From Candidatus Hydrogenedentota bacterium (GTDB lineage Bacteria; Hydrogenedentota; Hydrogenedentia; Hydrogenedentales; CAITNO01), in contig JAAYBR010000108.1 in the NCBI GenBank assembly GCA_012730045.1, positions 51,195 through 115,194 on the forward strand: a DNA stretch of 64,000 nucleotides, in the 5' to 3' direction. The notes below the pieces were generated by a model. It had not been told where the DNA came from, made no database searches, and saw only the letters and a program-made list of their open reading frames with translations. Positions within the stretch are counted from its first letter, which is position 1; each line of letters opens with the position of its first letter. Positions 26,058 through 35,097 of this stretch are shown piece by piece. The position numbers and the translations under genes were made by a program.

Positions 26058-27383
26058 TCACATGCCCGGGGGCGGCCCGGGCGGCGGGCCGAACATCCCC
26101 CGCTCCTTCTCCTTCGTCACCGCCGGGACCATGAGCACCGCGTCGCCCTCGCCGAGCCCCGAGAGGATCTCCGTGCGCTCGCCGTCGTCCATCCCCGTGG
26201 TCACGTCCGCCCGCACCGGCGGCGCGCCCGGCGCGCCCCCCGGACGGTTCACATAGGCCCCCTTCGCGTCGCGCAGCACCGCCTCCCCGGGCACCAGCAG
26301 CGCGTCCGCCGTTTCCCCCGTGAGGATGCTGATGTCCGCCGTCATTTCGGGGCGCAGCAGGGTCTTCCGCTCGTCGAACACCTCCACCTTCGCCTCGAAG
26401 GTGACCACGTTGGACACCTTGTCCCCCGTGACGGCGAGGCGCACGACGGACCCGCGGAACACGGTGTCGGGAAACGCGTCCACCTTCACCTCCGCCGCCT
26501 GCCCGATGGCAACCTTGCCCATGTCGCTCTCGTCCACCAGCGCCGTGACAAAAACGCGGGACAGGTCGGACACGACGAGGAGCGCCGTGCCGCCGCCGAC
26601 GTTCATGGTGGGCGACGAGATGATCTGGCCCTGCTGCACGAGGCGGTCGGAGATGACGCCGCTGACCGGCGCGTAGACCTTGGTCTCCAGCAGCCGCTGC
26701 TGCGCGTTCTGGAGGTCCAGCTGGCAGACCTCCACATCGGCCGCGGCCAGCTTGATGTCCTCCCGGAGCAGGTCGAGCCTCGCCTCGGCCACGCGCACCC
26801 CCTGCACCCCCGCGCGGGCCTTCTCCACGCCGCTCTCCGCCTGCACGGCGGCCGCCTCGGCCGTGTCCACCTCCTCCTGGCTCGCGTACTCCTTCTCCAG
26901 CAGCGCCCGCAGGCGGCGGGTCTTCTCCTCCTGGTCGCGGCGGGACGCCTCGGCGGTGCTCATGGCGGCGTCGGCCTCCATGCGCGACCGCACCAAGTCC
27001 TGCTCCGACACCTCCAGCTCCCGCTTCGCCCGGGCGAGCTTGGCCTCGGCGGCCTCCAGGCGCACCTCGGCCTGGCGCACGTTGCGCTCCTCGTCCACGG
27101 GGAGGATGCTCATGAGCAGGTCGCCCTTCTTCACCGAGTCGCCGATGTCGTAGGGAAGCTCGATGATCTCGCCGGAGGCCTTGCTCTTGATCTCCACGTC
27201 GAGGTTCGACACGACGGACCCGTCGCAGGACACCTCCTCGCGGATGGCGCCGCGGACCACGGTTGCCGTCGGCGCCGCCTGGGTGTCCGCCGCCGTCTGC
27301 GCGCGCCGCGCGCCCAGGAACCACACGCCCGCGCCCGCGGCGGCGCCCGCAAGCGCCAGCACGACCAGAAGCTTCTTCATCAC
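26058..27383 (-). CDS. MacA/HlyD-type periplasmic adaptor
   Basis: The 441-residue membrane-fusion protein has an N-terminal helix (LLVVLALAGAAAGAGVWFLG), a split lipoyl domain (IKSKASGEIIELPYDIGDSVKKGDLL and later VYAPVSGVISDRLVQQGQI), a long coiled-coil hairpin (about 90-210), and beta-barrel and membrane-proximal domains. It bridges the MacB-like transporter to TolC. The C-terminus is Pro/Gly/Met-rich. Its start overlaps the upstream TolC-like stop by 4 bp. Confidence 0.9.
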   Translation of the reverse strand: MMKKLLVVLALAGAAAGAGVWFLGARRAQTAADTQAAPTATVVRGAIREEVSCDGSVVSNLDVEIKSKASGEIIELPYDIGDSVKKGDLLMSILPVDEERNVRQAEVRLEAAEAKLARAKRELEVSEQDLVRSRMEADAAMSTAEASRRDQEEKTRRLRALLEKEYASQEEVDTAEAAAVQAESGVEKARAGVQGVRVAEARLDLLREDIKLAAADVEVCQLDLQNAQQRLLETKVYAPVSGVISDRLVQQGQIISSPTMNVGGGTALLVVSDLSRVFVTALVDESDMGKVAIGQAAEVKVDAFPDTVFRGSVVRLAVTGDKVSNVVTFEAKVEVFDERKTLLRPEMTADISILTGETADALLVPGEAVLRDAKGAYVNRPGGAPGAPPVRADVTTGMDDGERTEILSGLGEGDAVLMVPAVTKEKERGMFGPPPGPPPGM

Positions 27384-29122
27384 AGGTCCTCCTCAAGCGT
27401 TTCCAGCACAATCCCATGGCGCGCGGCCAGGGTGCCCTCGGCCCGGTGCAGGGCGGAGAGCGCCTGCAGGCTCCGCGCGACGGCGGTGGCCTCGGACACC
27501 CGCGCCGCAATGTAGTCCCGCTGCGCCTGCAGGACGTCCAGACTGTCGGACCGGCCCAGGCGGAAACTCTCGGCCGCCACCGCCAGCGCCTCCTCCCGCG
27601 CCGCCGCCTCCTTCCGCGCCGCCGCCGTCTGCGCGTGCTGGCTCAGCGCCTCCGTCACCGCGTTCTGCACCTCCGCGTCCGCGGAGCGCTCCAGGTGGCG
27701 GACCCGCGCCTCCGCCTGGCGGACCTGAAGCCGCGCCCGCTCCAGCCGCGCCTTCTCCGCGCGGTTGCCCAGCGTCATCTCGAAGTTCAGGCCCGCCTCG
27801 AAAGCCTCATAGGTCCGGTCGTCCAGCGACGAGGACCACGCCCCGGATCCGGTCCCCTGGCTGTTCAGCCCGTAGCTCACAAACCCGTCCAGCCGCGGCA
27901 GCAGCCCGTTGCGCGCCGCCAGCACCGACAGGTCGCCGTTGGCCGTCGCCAGCCGCGCCTGGCCCAGGTCGGGACGGAAGACCCGCGCCAGCGCCGCCGA
28001 CCGCGCGTAGTCGCAGTCGGCCGCCGGCGGGTCGGGCAGGGCAATGGCGCCGAAGGCGGCCGTGTCCGCCGCCGTGTTTTCGGGGGCGACCAGCAGCCAC
28101 AGGTCCGTCGTGCGCCGCGTGACCTCCGCCTCGGCGGCGCGCAGGGCCGCCTCCTGGGCCGCCACCTCCGCCTCCGCGGACACGCGGGCCTTGCCGTACA
28201 GCTTTCCAAGGGCGATCTGCGCGTCCGTCCGCGCGAGCTGCTCCTCCGCCAGCTTCAGGGCCGCGCGCCGGATGTCCAGGGTGCGCCGCGCCAGCGCCAG
28301 CTCCCAGTACGCGGTCTCGGTCTCATGGAGCAGGACGAGCACCTGCTCGCGGAACGCCAGCCCCGCGATGGCTTCGGAGTTCCGCGCCTGCCGCAGGGCG
28401 ACCAGGTTCACATCGGTCCCAAAATCGCGCAGCAGCGCCTGGGTCACCGCGGCGGTCCACGACCCCGAATGCTCCGCCGCCGCGCCGTCGCTGTCGCTGC
28501 CCGCATAGTCGCCGGAAACGCTCACGATGGTGCCCGTGGGCTGCGGCCAGGAGATGGTGACGCCCGCGCTCGAGGAGGCCGTGTGGTCCACCACCACCGA
28601 CGGCTCCGACACCGCCCCGTAGACCCGCGACATCTGCGTCACCAGCGTCTGCACCGCCGTGAGCGCCGCCGTCAGGCCCTCCGTGCCCGCCGGCCCTGTC
28701 ACGGCCCCTGTGCCCGCGCCGGTCGTCGTCGCGGCCGTCCGGTTGGCCCCCGCCGTGCCCGGCGTGTTCCGCTCGCCGTAGCGCACCGTGGCCGAGAGGG
28801 CCGGGTCAAAGGCCGCCCGCGCCTCCGGCACCGCCTGCGCCGCAATGTGGACGTCGTAGGCGCTCACCTCGATGGACGTGTTGCGCGCCACCGCCAGGCG
28901 GAGCAGCTCCTCCAGCGTCAGGTCGGTCACCGGCGCGGGCGCGGGGGACGGCGCCGCAGCGGGGAGAACCGCGGCCGCCAGCGTGGCGGGCGGGGCCACG
29001 GAGGCCGGGGTATGGCGGGGAGTGTGCCGCGCGCAGGAGGCCGCCGCCAGCATCACCGCCGCCAGGCCCGCGCACACCGCACGCCGTCCCGGGCCGGGGT
29101 GTCTTTCTGTGTGTCTTTCCAT
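27380..29122 (-). CDS. TolC-family outer membrane efflux lipoprotein
   Basis: The 580-residue product has an N-terminal signal ending LAAASC, a plausible lipobox, then two OEP repeats. Typical segments are LTLEELLRLAVARNTSIEVSAYDV, FDPALSATVRYGE and the C-terminal SFRLGRSDSLDVLQAQRDYI. It forms the outer-membrane tunnel of the exporter encoded downstream. It is the first gene of the operon and overlaps the adaptor gene (ATGA). The ATG at 29122 has AGGAG upstream, unlike the in-frame TTG at 29179. Confidence 0.88.
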   Translation of the reverse strand: MERHTERHPGPGRRAVCAGLAAVMLAAASCARHTPRHTPASVAPPATLAAAVLPAAAPSPAPAPVTDLTLEELLRLAVARNTSIEVSAYDVHIAAQAVPEARAAFDPALSATVRYGERNTPGTAGANRTAATTTGAGTGAVTGPAGTEGLTAALTAVQTLVTQMSRVYGAVSEPSVVVDHTASSSAGVTISWPQPTGTIVSVSGDYAGSDSDGAAAEHSGSWTAAVTQALLRDFGTDVNLVALRQARNSEAIAGLAFREQVLVLLHETETAYWELALARRTLDIRRAALKLAEEQLARTDAQIALGKLYGKARVSAEAEVAAQEAALRAAEAEVTRRTTDLWLLVAPENTAADTAAFGAIALPDPPAADCDYARSAALARVFRPDLGQARLATANGDLSVLAARNGLLPRLDGFVSYGLNSQGTGSGAWSSSLDDRTYEAFEAGLNFEMTLGNRAEKARLERARLQVRQAEARVRHLERSADAEVQNAVTEALSQHAQTAAARKEAAAREEALAVAAESFRLGRSDSLDVLQAQRDYIAARVSEATAVARSLQALSALHRAEGTLAARHGIVLETLEEDL

Positions 29123-29304
29123 AACCTTCAGCTCCTGCCCCGTTTTGGGGCGTGTCTGCAAGAGCAGACCCCGTGCCAAACGGGAAATGCCGAATAATAT
29201 CGGAACCGGGGGGCGGGCGCGCCATTTTTGCGCACCCGGGCGCGGGGGGCCTGCGCGGATTTTGCCCGCCGGATGCTGGTCATGCCTGTCGGGCCCGTCC
29301 GATG

Positions 29305-29351
29305 ATCCGACCGATCGGACGGATCCGTCGGATCGGTCGGATCGGTCGGAT
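29305..29351. repeat. 38-bp palindromic repeat, copy 2, with extra half-unit
   Basis: The copy at 29305-29342 matches 24063-24100 base for base, and CGGTCGGATC is repeated once more at the right end. It lies in the divergent gap between the TolC operon and the PilB-like gene, just upstream of the latter's promoter. Here it cannot be a simple shared terminator. Confidence 0.85.
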
Positions 29352-29380
29352 CTTCCCAGACGGCCACCGCCGCCCCACCC

Positions 29381-29409
29381 TTGCCGAATACGGCGGCGGG
29401 GGATATAAT
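29381..29409 (+). promoter_or_regulatory. Sigma70 promoter of the PilB/GspE-like gene
   Basis: TTGCCG (29381-29386) is 17 bases from a perfect TATAAT (29404-29409), giving a leader of about 25 nt before the ATG at 29440. Confidence 0.72.
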
Positions 29410-29439
29410 CGTCTGTCTGCGAAGAAAGGGAACCGGAGC

Positions 29440-31359
29440 ATGGCCGAAGAGCGAATAAACCACCCCGGCGGCGAGGAGCTGGTGCGCCGTGAGCTGATCA
29501 CACGCGAGGAGCTGGACCGCGTCCGGGAGACGGCCGCCCAGAGCGGCGTGCCCTGGTACCGCGCGCTGGTGCAGGCCCGCAAGATCGGCTTCGAGACACT
29601 GGAGGGCATCCTCCGCTACGAGTTCCACTCGCCGTCGTCGCGCAAGGCGCACAACACCCTGGGCGAGACCCTCGTGCGGCGGGAGAGCGTCACGCGCGCC
29701 CAGCTGGAGGAGGCCCTGGGCGAGCAGAGCCGCAGCGGCCGCCTCCTCGGCAGCATCCTGCTGGAGCGCGGCTTCGTCACGCGGCGCGCCATCGCCGTCG
29801 CCCTCGCCGACCAGACCGGCATGGAGTTCGCCGACCTCGACAAGACCCCCAGCGCCGCCGAGGCCCTCGACGCCGTCCCCCACGGCCTCTGCCTCAAGTG
29901 CGGCATGCTCCCCGTTGCCCTGGAGGGAGACCGGCTCACGGTCCTCGTCACGAGTCCGCAGGCGCGCGAGCGCGTGCAGGAGGTCGGCGTGCTCCTCGGA
30001 AAACGCATGCACGCCCTGCTCACGGCCAGCGACAACCTTGCCGACGAGATCCGCTCGCGCTACCAGGAGCTGGAGGAGGCGGAGGACATGCACGGCATGC
30101 CGGAGGAAACGGAGCCCACCCCCGCGCCGCAGGCGCGGACAGGAGAACAGGCCATGGACACAACGCGCGGCCCGGACGAGGGAAACCGGTTCACCGAGCT
30201 GGCGAAGCAGGCGCAGGGCACGCCGGTGGTGAAACTGGTCTCGACCATCCTCGAGGGCGCGGTGAACGCCGGCGCCACGGACATCCACCTCGACCCGCAG
30301 GACCCCGAAACGCGCGTCCGCTACCGCATTGACGGCGTCCTCCACGATGTCATGAGCCTGCCCAGGGCCCAGCACCACGCCGTCGTCTCGCGCGTGAAAA
30401 TCCTCGCCGACATGGACATCACCGAGACCCGCCACCCCCAGGACGGACACCTCAAGGACCTCATCAACGGACGCAGCCTCGACATCCGCGTGGCCACCCT
30501 GCCCACCTTCCTCGGCGAGCGCGTCGTCATGCGCCTCCTCGACCAGGCCGCCGTCCTCTCGGGCATCCGCGACCTCGGCATGGACAAGGCCGACGAGAAG
30601 ACCATGCTCCGCCTCGTCGGCCAGCCCTACGGCATGATCCTCGTCACCGGGCCCACGGGCAGCGGCAAGACCACCACCCTCTACGCCGCCCTCAACCAGA
30701 AGGACGTTTTCAGCGAAAGCATCGTCACCATCGAGGACCCCGTGGAGTACCAGCTCCCCGGCATCAACCAGGTCCAGGTGGACACCGACATCGGCCTCAC
30801 CTTCGCCGCCACGCTCCGCGCCACCCTGCGCCAGGACATTGACGTCCTCCTCATCGGCGAAATCCGCGACGTTGAGACCGCCCAGATCGCCGTGCGCGCC
30901 GCCATGACCGGACACCTCGTCTTCAGCACCCTGCACACCAACGACGCCGTCGAGGCCGTCGGCACCCTCCGCAACATGGGCATCGCGCCCTTCCTCATCT
31001 CCGCCGCCCTCACCGCCGTCGTCGGCCAGCGCCTCGTCCGCAAAATCTGCCCCGAGTGCAAGAAGGCCTACAAGCCCGGGAAGGACCTGCTGGAGGCCCT
31101 GCGGCTGCCCGGGGACACCAAGCGCCTCCACAAAGGCGCCGGCTGCCCCGCCTGCCACCACACCGGCACCCACGGCCGCACGGGGGTCTTCGAAATCCTC
31201 GAAATCACCCCGAAAGTCCGCGGCCTCATCCTCGCCGAAGCCGGCGCCGAAGCCATCGCCGAAGGCGCCGGCATGCGCCCCATGGCCGAAAGCTGCCGCG
31301 CGAAAATCCTCGACGGCGTCATCAGCGCCGAGGAATACCTCCGGGTTGTGCGCGCCTAG
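29440..31359 (+). CDS. Stand-alone PilB/GspE-family assembly ATPase
   Basis: The 639-residue ATPase carries two N-terminal MshEN-like helices-and-loop units (GGEELVRRELITREELDRV and LGETLVRRESVTRAQLEEAL) and then GspE-type core motifs: Walker A G404PTGSGKT, DIDVLLIGEIRDVETAQ, FSTLHTNDAVEAV and the zinc motif CPEC...CPAC. It has its own promoter and no pilus genes beside it. It could drive a type IV pilus or serve the gsp system as a second ATPase. The ATG at 29440 is chosen from the promoter and the preceding GGAG. Confidence 0.85.
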   Translation: MAEERINHPGGEELVRRELITREELDRVRETAAQSGVPWYRALVQARKIGFETLEGILRYEFHSPSSRKAHNTLGETLVRRESVTRAQLEEALGEQSRSGRLLGSILLERGFVTRRAIAVALADQTGMEFADLDKTPSAAEALDAVPHGLCLKCGMLPVALEGDRLTVLVTSPQARERVQEVGVLLGKRMHALLTASDNLADEIRSRYQELEEAEDMHGMPEETEPTPAPQARTGEQAMDTTRGPDEGNRFTELAKQAQGTPVVKLVSTILEGAVNAGATDIHLDPQDPETRVRYRIDGVLHDVMSLPRAQHHAVVSRVKILADMDITETRHPQDGHLKDLINGRSLDIRVATLPTFLGERVVMRLLDQAAVLSGIRDLGMDKADEKTMLRLVGQPYGMILVTGPTGSGKTTTLYAALNQKDVFSESIVTIEDPVEYQLPGINQVQVDTDIGLTFAATLRATLRQDIDVLLIGEIRDVETAQIAVRAAMTGHLVFSTLHTNDAVEAVGTLRNMGIAPFLISAALTAVVGQRLVRKICPECKKAYKPGKDLLEALRLPGDTKRLHKGAGCPACHHTGTHGRTGVFEILEITPKVRGLILAEAGAEAIAEGAGMRPMAESCRAKILDGVISAEEYLRVVRA

Positions 31360-31439
31360 CCGCTTCGGACAGAATGGACGCGCCGGGCGGGGAAGGGACA
31401 CCCGGACGGGCGGTGAACCACGACAGGAGGAACGCTTTC

Positions 31440-32501
31440 ATGGCAGCAGAAGTGCCCGGCGGCGAACTCGTGCTCTACCAGACGCCGGACGGCCGCACCC
31501 GCGTGGAATGCCGCTTCGCCGAGGAAAGCCTCTGGTTGAGCCAGGCGCTCATGGCGGAGCTGTTTCAAACCACACCGCAAAACATCACCCTGCATCTGAA
31601 AACTCTGTATGCGGAAGGCGAGATCGAGGAGCGGGCAACTTGTAAGGATTTCTTACAAGTTCGGATGGAGGGCGTCCGGCAGGTCCAGAGAGCGGTCAAG
31701 TTCTACAACCTCGACGCCATCCTCGCCGTGGGCTACCGCGTGCGGTCGCCGCGCGGCGTCCAGTTCCGCCAGTGGGCCACGGAGCGCCTGCGTGAGTACC
31801 TCGTGAAGGGGTTCACGATGGACGATGACCGGCTGAAGAACCCGCCCGTCGAGGGGTCGGGCGTGCCGGACTATTTCGACGAGCTGCTGGAGCGCATCCG
31901 CGACATCCGCGCCAGCGAACGGCGCATGTACCTGCGGGTGCGGGAGATTTTCGCCCTCGCCGCCGACTATGACCCGAAACGGGAGAAGACCTCCACGTTT
32001 TTCGGTGTCATGCAGAACAAGCTGCATTTTGCCGCCACGGGCCAGACAGCGGCGGAGCTCATCCGGCGGCGCGCCGACCACACGCTTCCCAACATGGGCC
32101 TGACCTCCTTCAAGGGCGGACGGGTAACCAAGGCCGACGTGACCACGGCGAAGAACTACCTGAACGAGGCGGAAGTCTCCGAACTGAACCGCATCGTGGT
32201 CATGTGGCTGGACTACGCCGAGGATCAGGCGCGGCGGAGGAAACAGGTGTTCCTTCGGGATTGGGAGGCCAGACTCGATGCGTTTCTTGAGTTTAATGAG
32301 CGGGCTGTCCTGACCCGTGCAGGCAGCGCAACAAAAGCGGAGGCTCATTCCCACGCCGAAGCAGAGTACGAGCGGTTTGCCGCGCGCCGACGCGCACAAC
32401 TGGAAGCGGAAGGCGCACGGGATGCCGTGGATACCTTGGAGCAGACAGCGAAGCAGCTTCCCGACACGGCTTCAAAGCGTGTCAGGAAACCAAAGTCCTA
32501 A
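31440..32501 (+). CDS. RhuM-family protein (virulence RhuM/DNA-binding-like)
   Basis: The 353-residue product matches the RhuM family: WLSQALMAELFQTTPQNITLHLKTLYAEGEIEE is the N-terminal HTH-like region, then VQRAVKFYNLDAILAVGYRVRSPRGVQFRQWATERLREYLVKGF, and a C-terminal helical domain. Homologues are found on genomic islands and next to restriction or toxin loci; the biochemical function is unknown. AGGAGG is well placed before the ATG at 31440. It follows the ATPase gene by 80 bp. Confidence 0.83.
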   Translation: MAAEVPGGELVLYQTPDGRTRVECRFAEESLWLSQALMAELFQTTPQNITLHLKTLYAEGEIEERATCKDFLQVRMEGVRQVQRAVKFYNLDAILAVGYRVRSPRGVQFRQWATERLREYLVKGFTMDDDRLKNPPVEGSGVPDYFDELLERIRDIRASERRMYLRVREIFALAADYDPKREKTSTFFGVMQNKLHFAATGQTAAELIRRRADHTLPNMGLTSFKGGRVTKADVTTAKNYLNEAEVSELNRIVVMWLDYAEDQARRRKQVFLRDWEARLDAFLEFNERAVLTRAGSATKAEAHSHAEAEYERFAARRRAQLEAEGARDAVDTLEQTAKQLPDTASKRVRKPKS

Positions 32502-33049
32502 TGGTGTCCACGGTTAAGCAAGCAACATAAAGAACTGCCTGAGACTTCTGAGGGGGGCGTCTTGAGGATATTGGGGATAACTTAGGGAGAACCGCCCAGC
32601 GGGCGCGGGTAAATTAGAGTCTGTAAGATGTTGCCAATAAATGATTTGCCGGTTGTTGAAAAAATCCTGCCTTTGAGCGCGGGGTGTCCAAGTAATGAAA
32701 GGACAATGGGTTATGCCAGTTAAGCAAGGCGGTGCCTCGCAGGGCGCGGTACGAACCTCTTTTTCGGGAGAACCGGAGGAGGAACGGTGGAGAGGGGGAC
32801 AGCTTATCCCCAGAAGCGGGGGCGGGACGGGGGTTGTCCCGGGGGCCGAGTCGGGCTGTTGGGGACAACCGGGAGAAACGGGGGAAGGTCATCCCCTATT
32901 TCTCCACCGGCCAAGTCCAGAGGCGGCAGGGCCATAGGATGGTTTCCGGGGTTTTCCACCGGCCTACTGCTGGTACGACTTGATTTTTACATCTCTTTGT
33001 CCTTATAAGATAGGAAAACTTTTGCCCGTGGGGGCATGGAGACACGACA
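32502..33049. other. Non-coding dnaN upstream region with dyads and DnaA-box-like sites
   Basis: No credible gene is present in these 548 bp. Two DnaA-box-like nonamers with one mismatch occur in opposite orientations: TTATCCCCA at 32804-32812 and its complement TGGGGATAA at 32572-32580. GGTTGTCCC and GGGACAACC form an inverted repeat between about 32830 and 32872. The region ends in the dnaN promoter. Confidence 0.4.
32980..33009 (+). promoter_or_regulatory. dnaN promoter
   Basis: TTGATT (32980-32985) and TATAAG (33004-33009) are 18 bases apart in an AT-rich pocket of an otherwise GC-rich sequence, about 40 bp before the dnaN start. Confidence 0.65.
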
Positions 33050-34162
33050 ATGCGCATCCAAGTTCCGAAAACCGAGCTGGCCAGTGCGGTGAACAAGGTC
33101 AAAAGCGTGGTCAAGGAGAAGAGCGCCCTGCCTATCCTGTCGCACTTGCTCCTGGAGACGGGGGACAGCTGCGTCTATGTGACGGGCACGGATCTGAAGA
33201 CCACCCTGATCGCAAAGGTGGACTGCACCGTGGAACGGCCGGGCACGCTGGCGGTCAACGGCCAGCGTCTGGCCTCGCTGCTCGGGGAGGACGAGGAAGG
33301 GGACGCCATCTTCGACATCGAGGAGGATGGTGTGGTTCTGTTCGCCTGGGGAAACACGGAGACCCGCCTCTTCAGCATGCCGGCGGATGATTTTCCGCCG
33401 GTGAAGAAGGTGGAGGCCGGAGTGGCGCTGTCTTTCAGCCAGGCCGTTCTCCGGCGGCTGTTTCAGAAGACGGCGTTCGCCATCTGCACGGAGCAGGGCC
33501 GGTACAATCTGACGGGGCTGCTGTTTGAACTGCGCGGCGGAAAGCTGACGGTGGTGGCCACGGACGGACGGCGCATGAGTTTGGCGGCAGCGGACGATCC
33601 GGTGGACACGGACCAGGAAATCAAGGTGATCATTCCCGCGAAAATGGTCACGGAGCTTGCCAGTCTTTTCTCGTCTGATCCGGAGGCAATGGTGGATGTG
33701 CGCGTGGAGAGCAGCCATGTGGCCTTCAGCATGGAGGGCATGACCGCCATCTCCGCGCTCATTGAGGGCAGCTTCCCCAACTACGAGATGGTTATCCCGA
33801 AGAAACACGACAAGGAGGTGGTGGTGGGGACGGAGGCCTTCTCGCGCGTCATGCGACTGGGCTTCAAGATGACAAACGACAAGTTCCGCAACGTGCGGCT
33901 CTGCATGCGGCCGGACGTCATGCAGGTGGTGGCCAAGACCCCGGAAGTCGGCGAGTATACCGAGGAAATCCCGGTGGAGTACAGCGGGGAAGAGGTGGAG
34001 ATCGCCTTCAACCCGATCTATGTGCTGGATGTTCTCCGCAATGTCGAACAGGAGAAGGTCTGCCTGCTGCTGAAGGACACGGCGAGTCCCGGGGTCATCA
34101 AGCCCTACACGGACGCGCCGGTGGACAACTACGTGAACGTGGTCATGCCGATCCGCATCTGA
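33050..34162 (+). CDS. dnaN: DNA polymerase III sliding clamp, beta subunit
   Basis: The 370-residue protein is the full-length ring clamp that tethers replicative polymerase to DNA. The three clamp domains are recognisable (ALPILSHLLLETGD and LAVNGQRLASLL in domain 1; VVATDGRRMSLA in domain 2; EEVEIAFNPIYVLDVLRN in domain 3), ending NVVMPIRI. GGAGA precedes the ATG by seven bases. dnaA and recF, its common neighbours, are absent; RhuM is upstream and a strong terminator follows. Confidence 0.97.
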   Translation: MRIQVPKTELASAVNKVKSVVKEKSALPILSHLLLETGDSCVYVTGTDLKTTLIAKVDCTVERPGTLAVNGQRLASLLGEDEEGDAIFDIEEDGVVLFAWGNTETRLFSMPADDFPPVKKVEAGVALSFSQAVLRRLFQKTAFAICTEQGRYNLTGLLFELRGGKLTVVATDGRRMSLAAADDPVDTDQEIKVIIPAKMVTELASLFSSDPEAMVDVRVESSHVAFSMEGMTAISALIEGSFPNYEMVIPKKHDKEVVVGTEAFSRVMRLGFKMTNDKFRNVRLCMRPDVMQVVAKTPEVGEYTEEIPVEYSGEEVEIAFNPIYVLDVLRNVEQEKVCLLLKDTASPGVIKPYTDAPVDNYVNVVMPIRI

Positions 34163-34182
34163 CGCGTTTAAACAGGGTAATA

Positions 34183-34225
34183 GCAAAAAACCGCCTCCAC
34201 CTTCCGGGTGGGGGCGATTTTTTGC
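34183..34225. terminator. Rho-independent terminator after dnaN
   Basis: A GC-rich stem (CCGCCTCCAC paired with GTGGGGGCG, small imperfections) is flanked by A6 on the left and T6 on the right. It starts about 20 bp after the dnaN stop and could work in both directions. Confidence 0.85.
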
Positions 34226-34513
34226 TGGGGCGTGTCGGGGGGATTGCCCGGTCGCGGGGAACGGCACGACCCCGATGTCGGCGAGAGTGCCGCGCGGCGA
34301 ACGCGCCACAGTAGCGCATTCGCCGCGTCGGTGGAAGACCCCAAGAAGGTGCAGAGACGACATCTTTGCGTTCCCCCAGAAGCCTCTTGGCAAACGGAAA
34401 GCCCTCCCTCGCGGGCGCGTTCATATCCAAGCGATTAGGAGCTTGTGGCAAAAGGCTAGAGCAACTTCAGGTTGAGATGCGGCATTTCCAGGAGGACGTC
34501 CAGTAAGCGCACC

Positions 34514-34593
34514 GAGGTGGCACGGGCTTCCAGCCCGTGTGTCTTGGGCTGTAGCCATGACCCAAGACACGGGCTGGAAGCCCGTGCCACCTC
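34514..34593. repeat. Composite palindrome with CACGGGCTGGAAGCCCGTG halves
   Basis: Two 33-35 bp arms in inverted orientation (each containing GGCACGGGCTTCCAGCCCGTG-type sequence, one arm with two extra bases) surround a 12-bp spacer. Each arm is itself a hairpin. Half of this unit recurs inside gspJ at 17651-17676. Confidence 0.88.
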
Positions 34594-34622
34594 GAAGTCC
34601 GTCCCCGCCGTCTTCCTTTCGA

Positions 34623-34650
34623 TACGGCATTTCAACCATAAAATGCCGTA
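34623..34650. repeat. 10-bp-arm inverted repeat
   Basis: TACGGCATTT and AAATGCCGTA flank an eight-base loop. It may form a stem-loop; there is no evidence for its function. Confidence 0.5.
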
Positions 34651-34736
34651 ACGACAGTATTTTTGACCCTTTATAGCCTTTGCACAAAGCCTTTACTGAC
34701 GGATATTCAACGGTGCGAGGTCTGCGCGTTGTGCAG

Positions 34737-34841
34737 GTCCCCCTTTCAGGGGGGCGGTTCGCGGGAGCGAACAGGGGGATGTTCCGGAGATTTGGCAATG
34801 GTGCCAGCGATAAGAACATCCCCCGGCCGCGAAAACGCGCC
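34737..34841. repeat. Dispersed repeat with TTCGCGGGAGCGAAC core, copy 1
   Basis: GGTCCCCCTTTCAGGGGGGC, then TTCGCGGGAGCGAAC and GGGGGATGTTC form the left half. GAACATCCCCC and CCGCGAAAACGCG form the degraded right half. It is the same architecture as 45079-45210, where the ends are intact. Confidence 0.8.
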
Positions 34842-34928
34842 TTGTGACTGCGCGCTGAATGCATCTATGATGGCGAGCACATCGGTTCACCCACCGGATG
34901 CGACACAATGGGGGTATTCTGGCACGAG

Positions 34929-34990
34929 ATTGCGTCACTACGTTCGCAATGACGCGGGAACGCACATCATTGCGAACGTAGTGACGCAAT
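34929..34990. repeat. Perfect 24-bp inverted repeat
   Basis: Arms 34929-34952 and 34967-34990 (containing TCACTACGTTCGCAATGA) are exact complements with a 14-bp spacer, so they can form a stable hairpin or cruciform. Confidence 0.88.
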
Positions 34991-35054
34991 CCCGTGTCCG
35001 TCCCGGCACCGGTCCGCACCCATCTTGTCCGGTGATCAGCGGACAAGAAAACAG

Positions 35055-35084
35055 TTGATTTCTGTGAGGGTTTTGTGGTATAAA
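35055..35084 (+). promoter_or_regulatory. Promoter-like element before rsmG
   Basis: TTGATT (35055-35060) and TATAAA (35079-35084) with an 18-base spacer. The predicted start, about 35091, falls in the Shine-Dalgarno of the GTG start at 35098. Either this promoter yields a near-leaderless message or translation begins at ATG 35119. Confidence 0.6.
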
Positions 35085-35097
35085 ATGGAGGGTAGAG

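Larger units (their letters stand above)
34226..35054. other. Repeat-filled intergenic region between dnaN and rsmG
   Basis: Apart from the repeats listed separately, no protein-coding gene is supported here. Short frames (for example 34208-34438) lack ribosome sites and domains and overlap repeats. At least four unrelated palindromic elements follow one another. Confidence 0.6.

Noticed and set aside
32695..32937. 80-codon frame upstream of dnaN
   Set aside because: Gly-rich random composition over the dyad-symmetry region, with no ribosome site.
34208..34438. Short frame after the dnaN terminator
   Set aside because: It begins inside the terminator stem and lacks a ribosome site.
34514..34990. 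Possible CRISPR array in the dnaN-rsmG gap
   Set aside because: The repeats are inverted pairs of different families, not regularly spaced direct repeats, and no cas genes are near.
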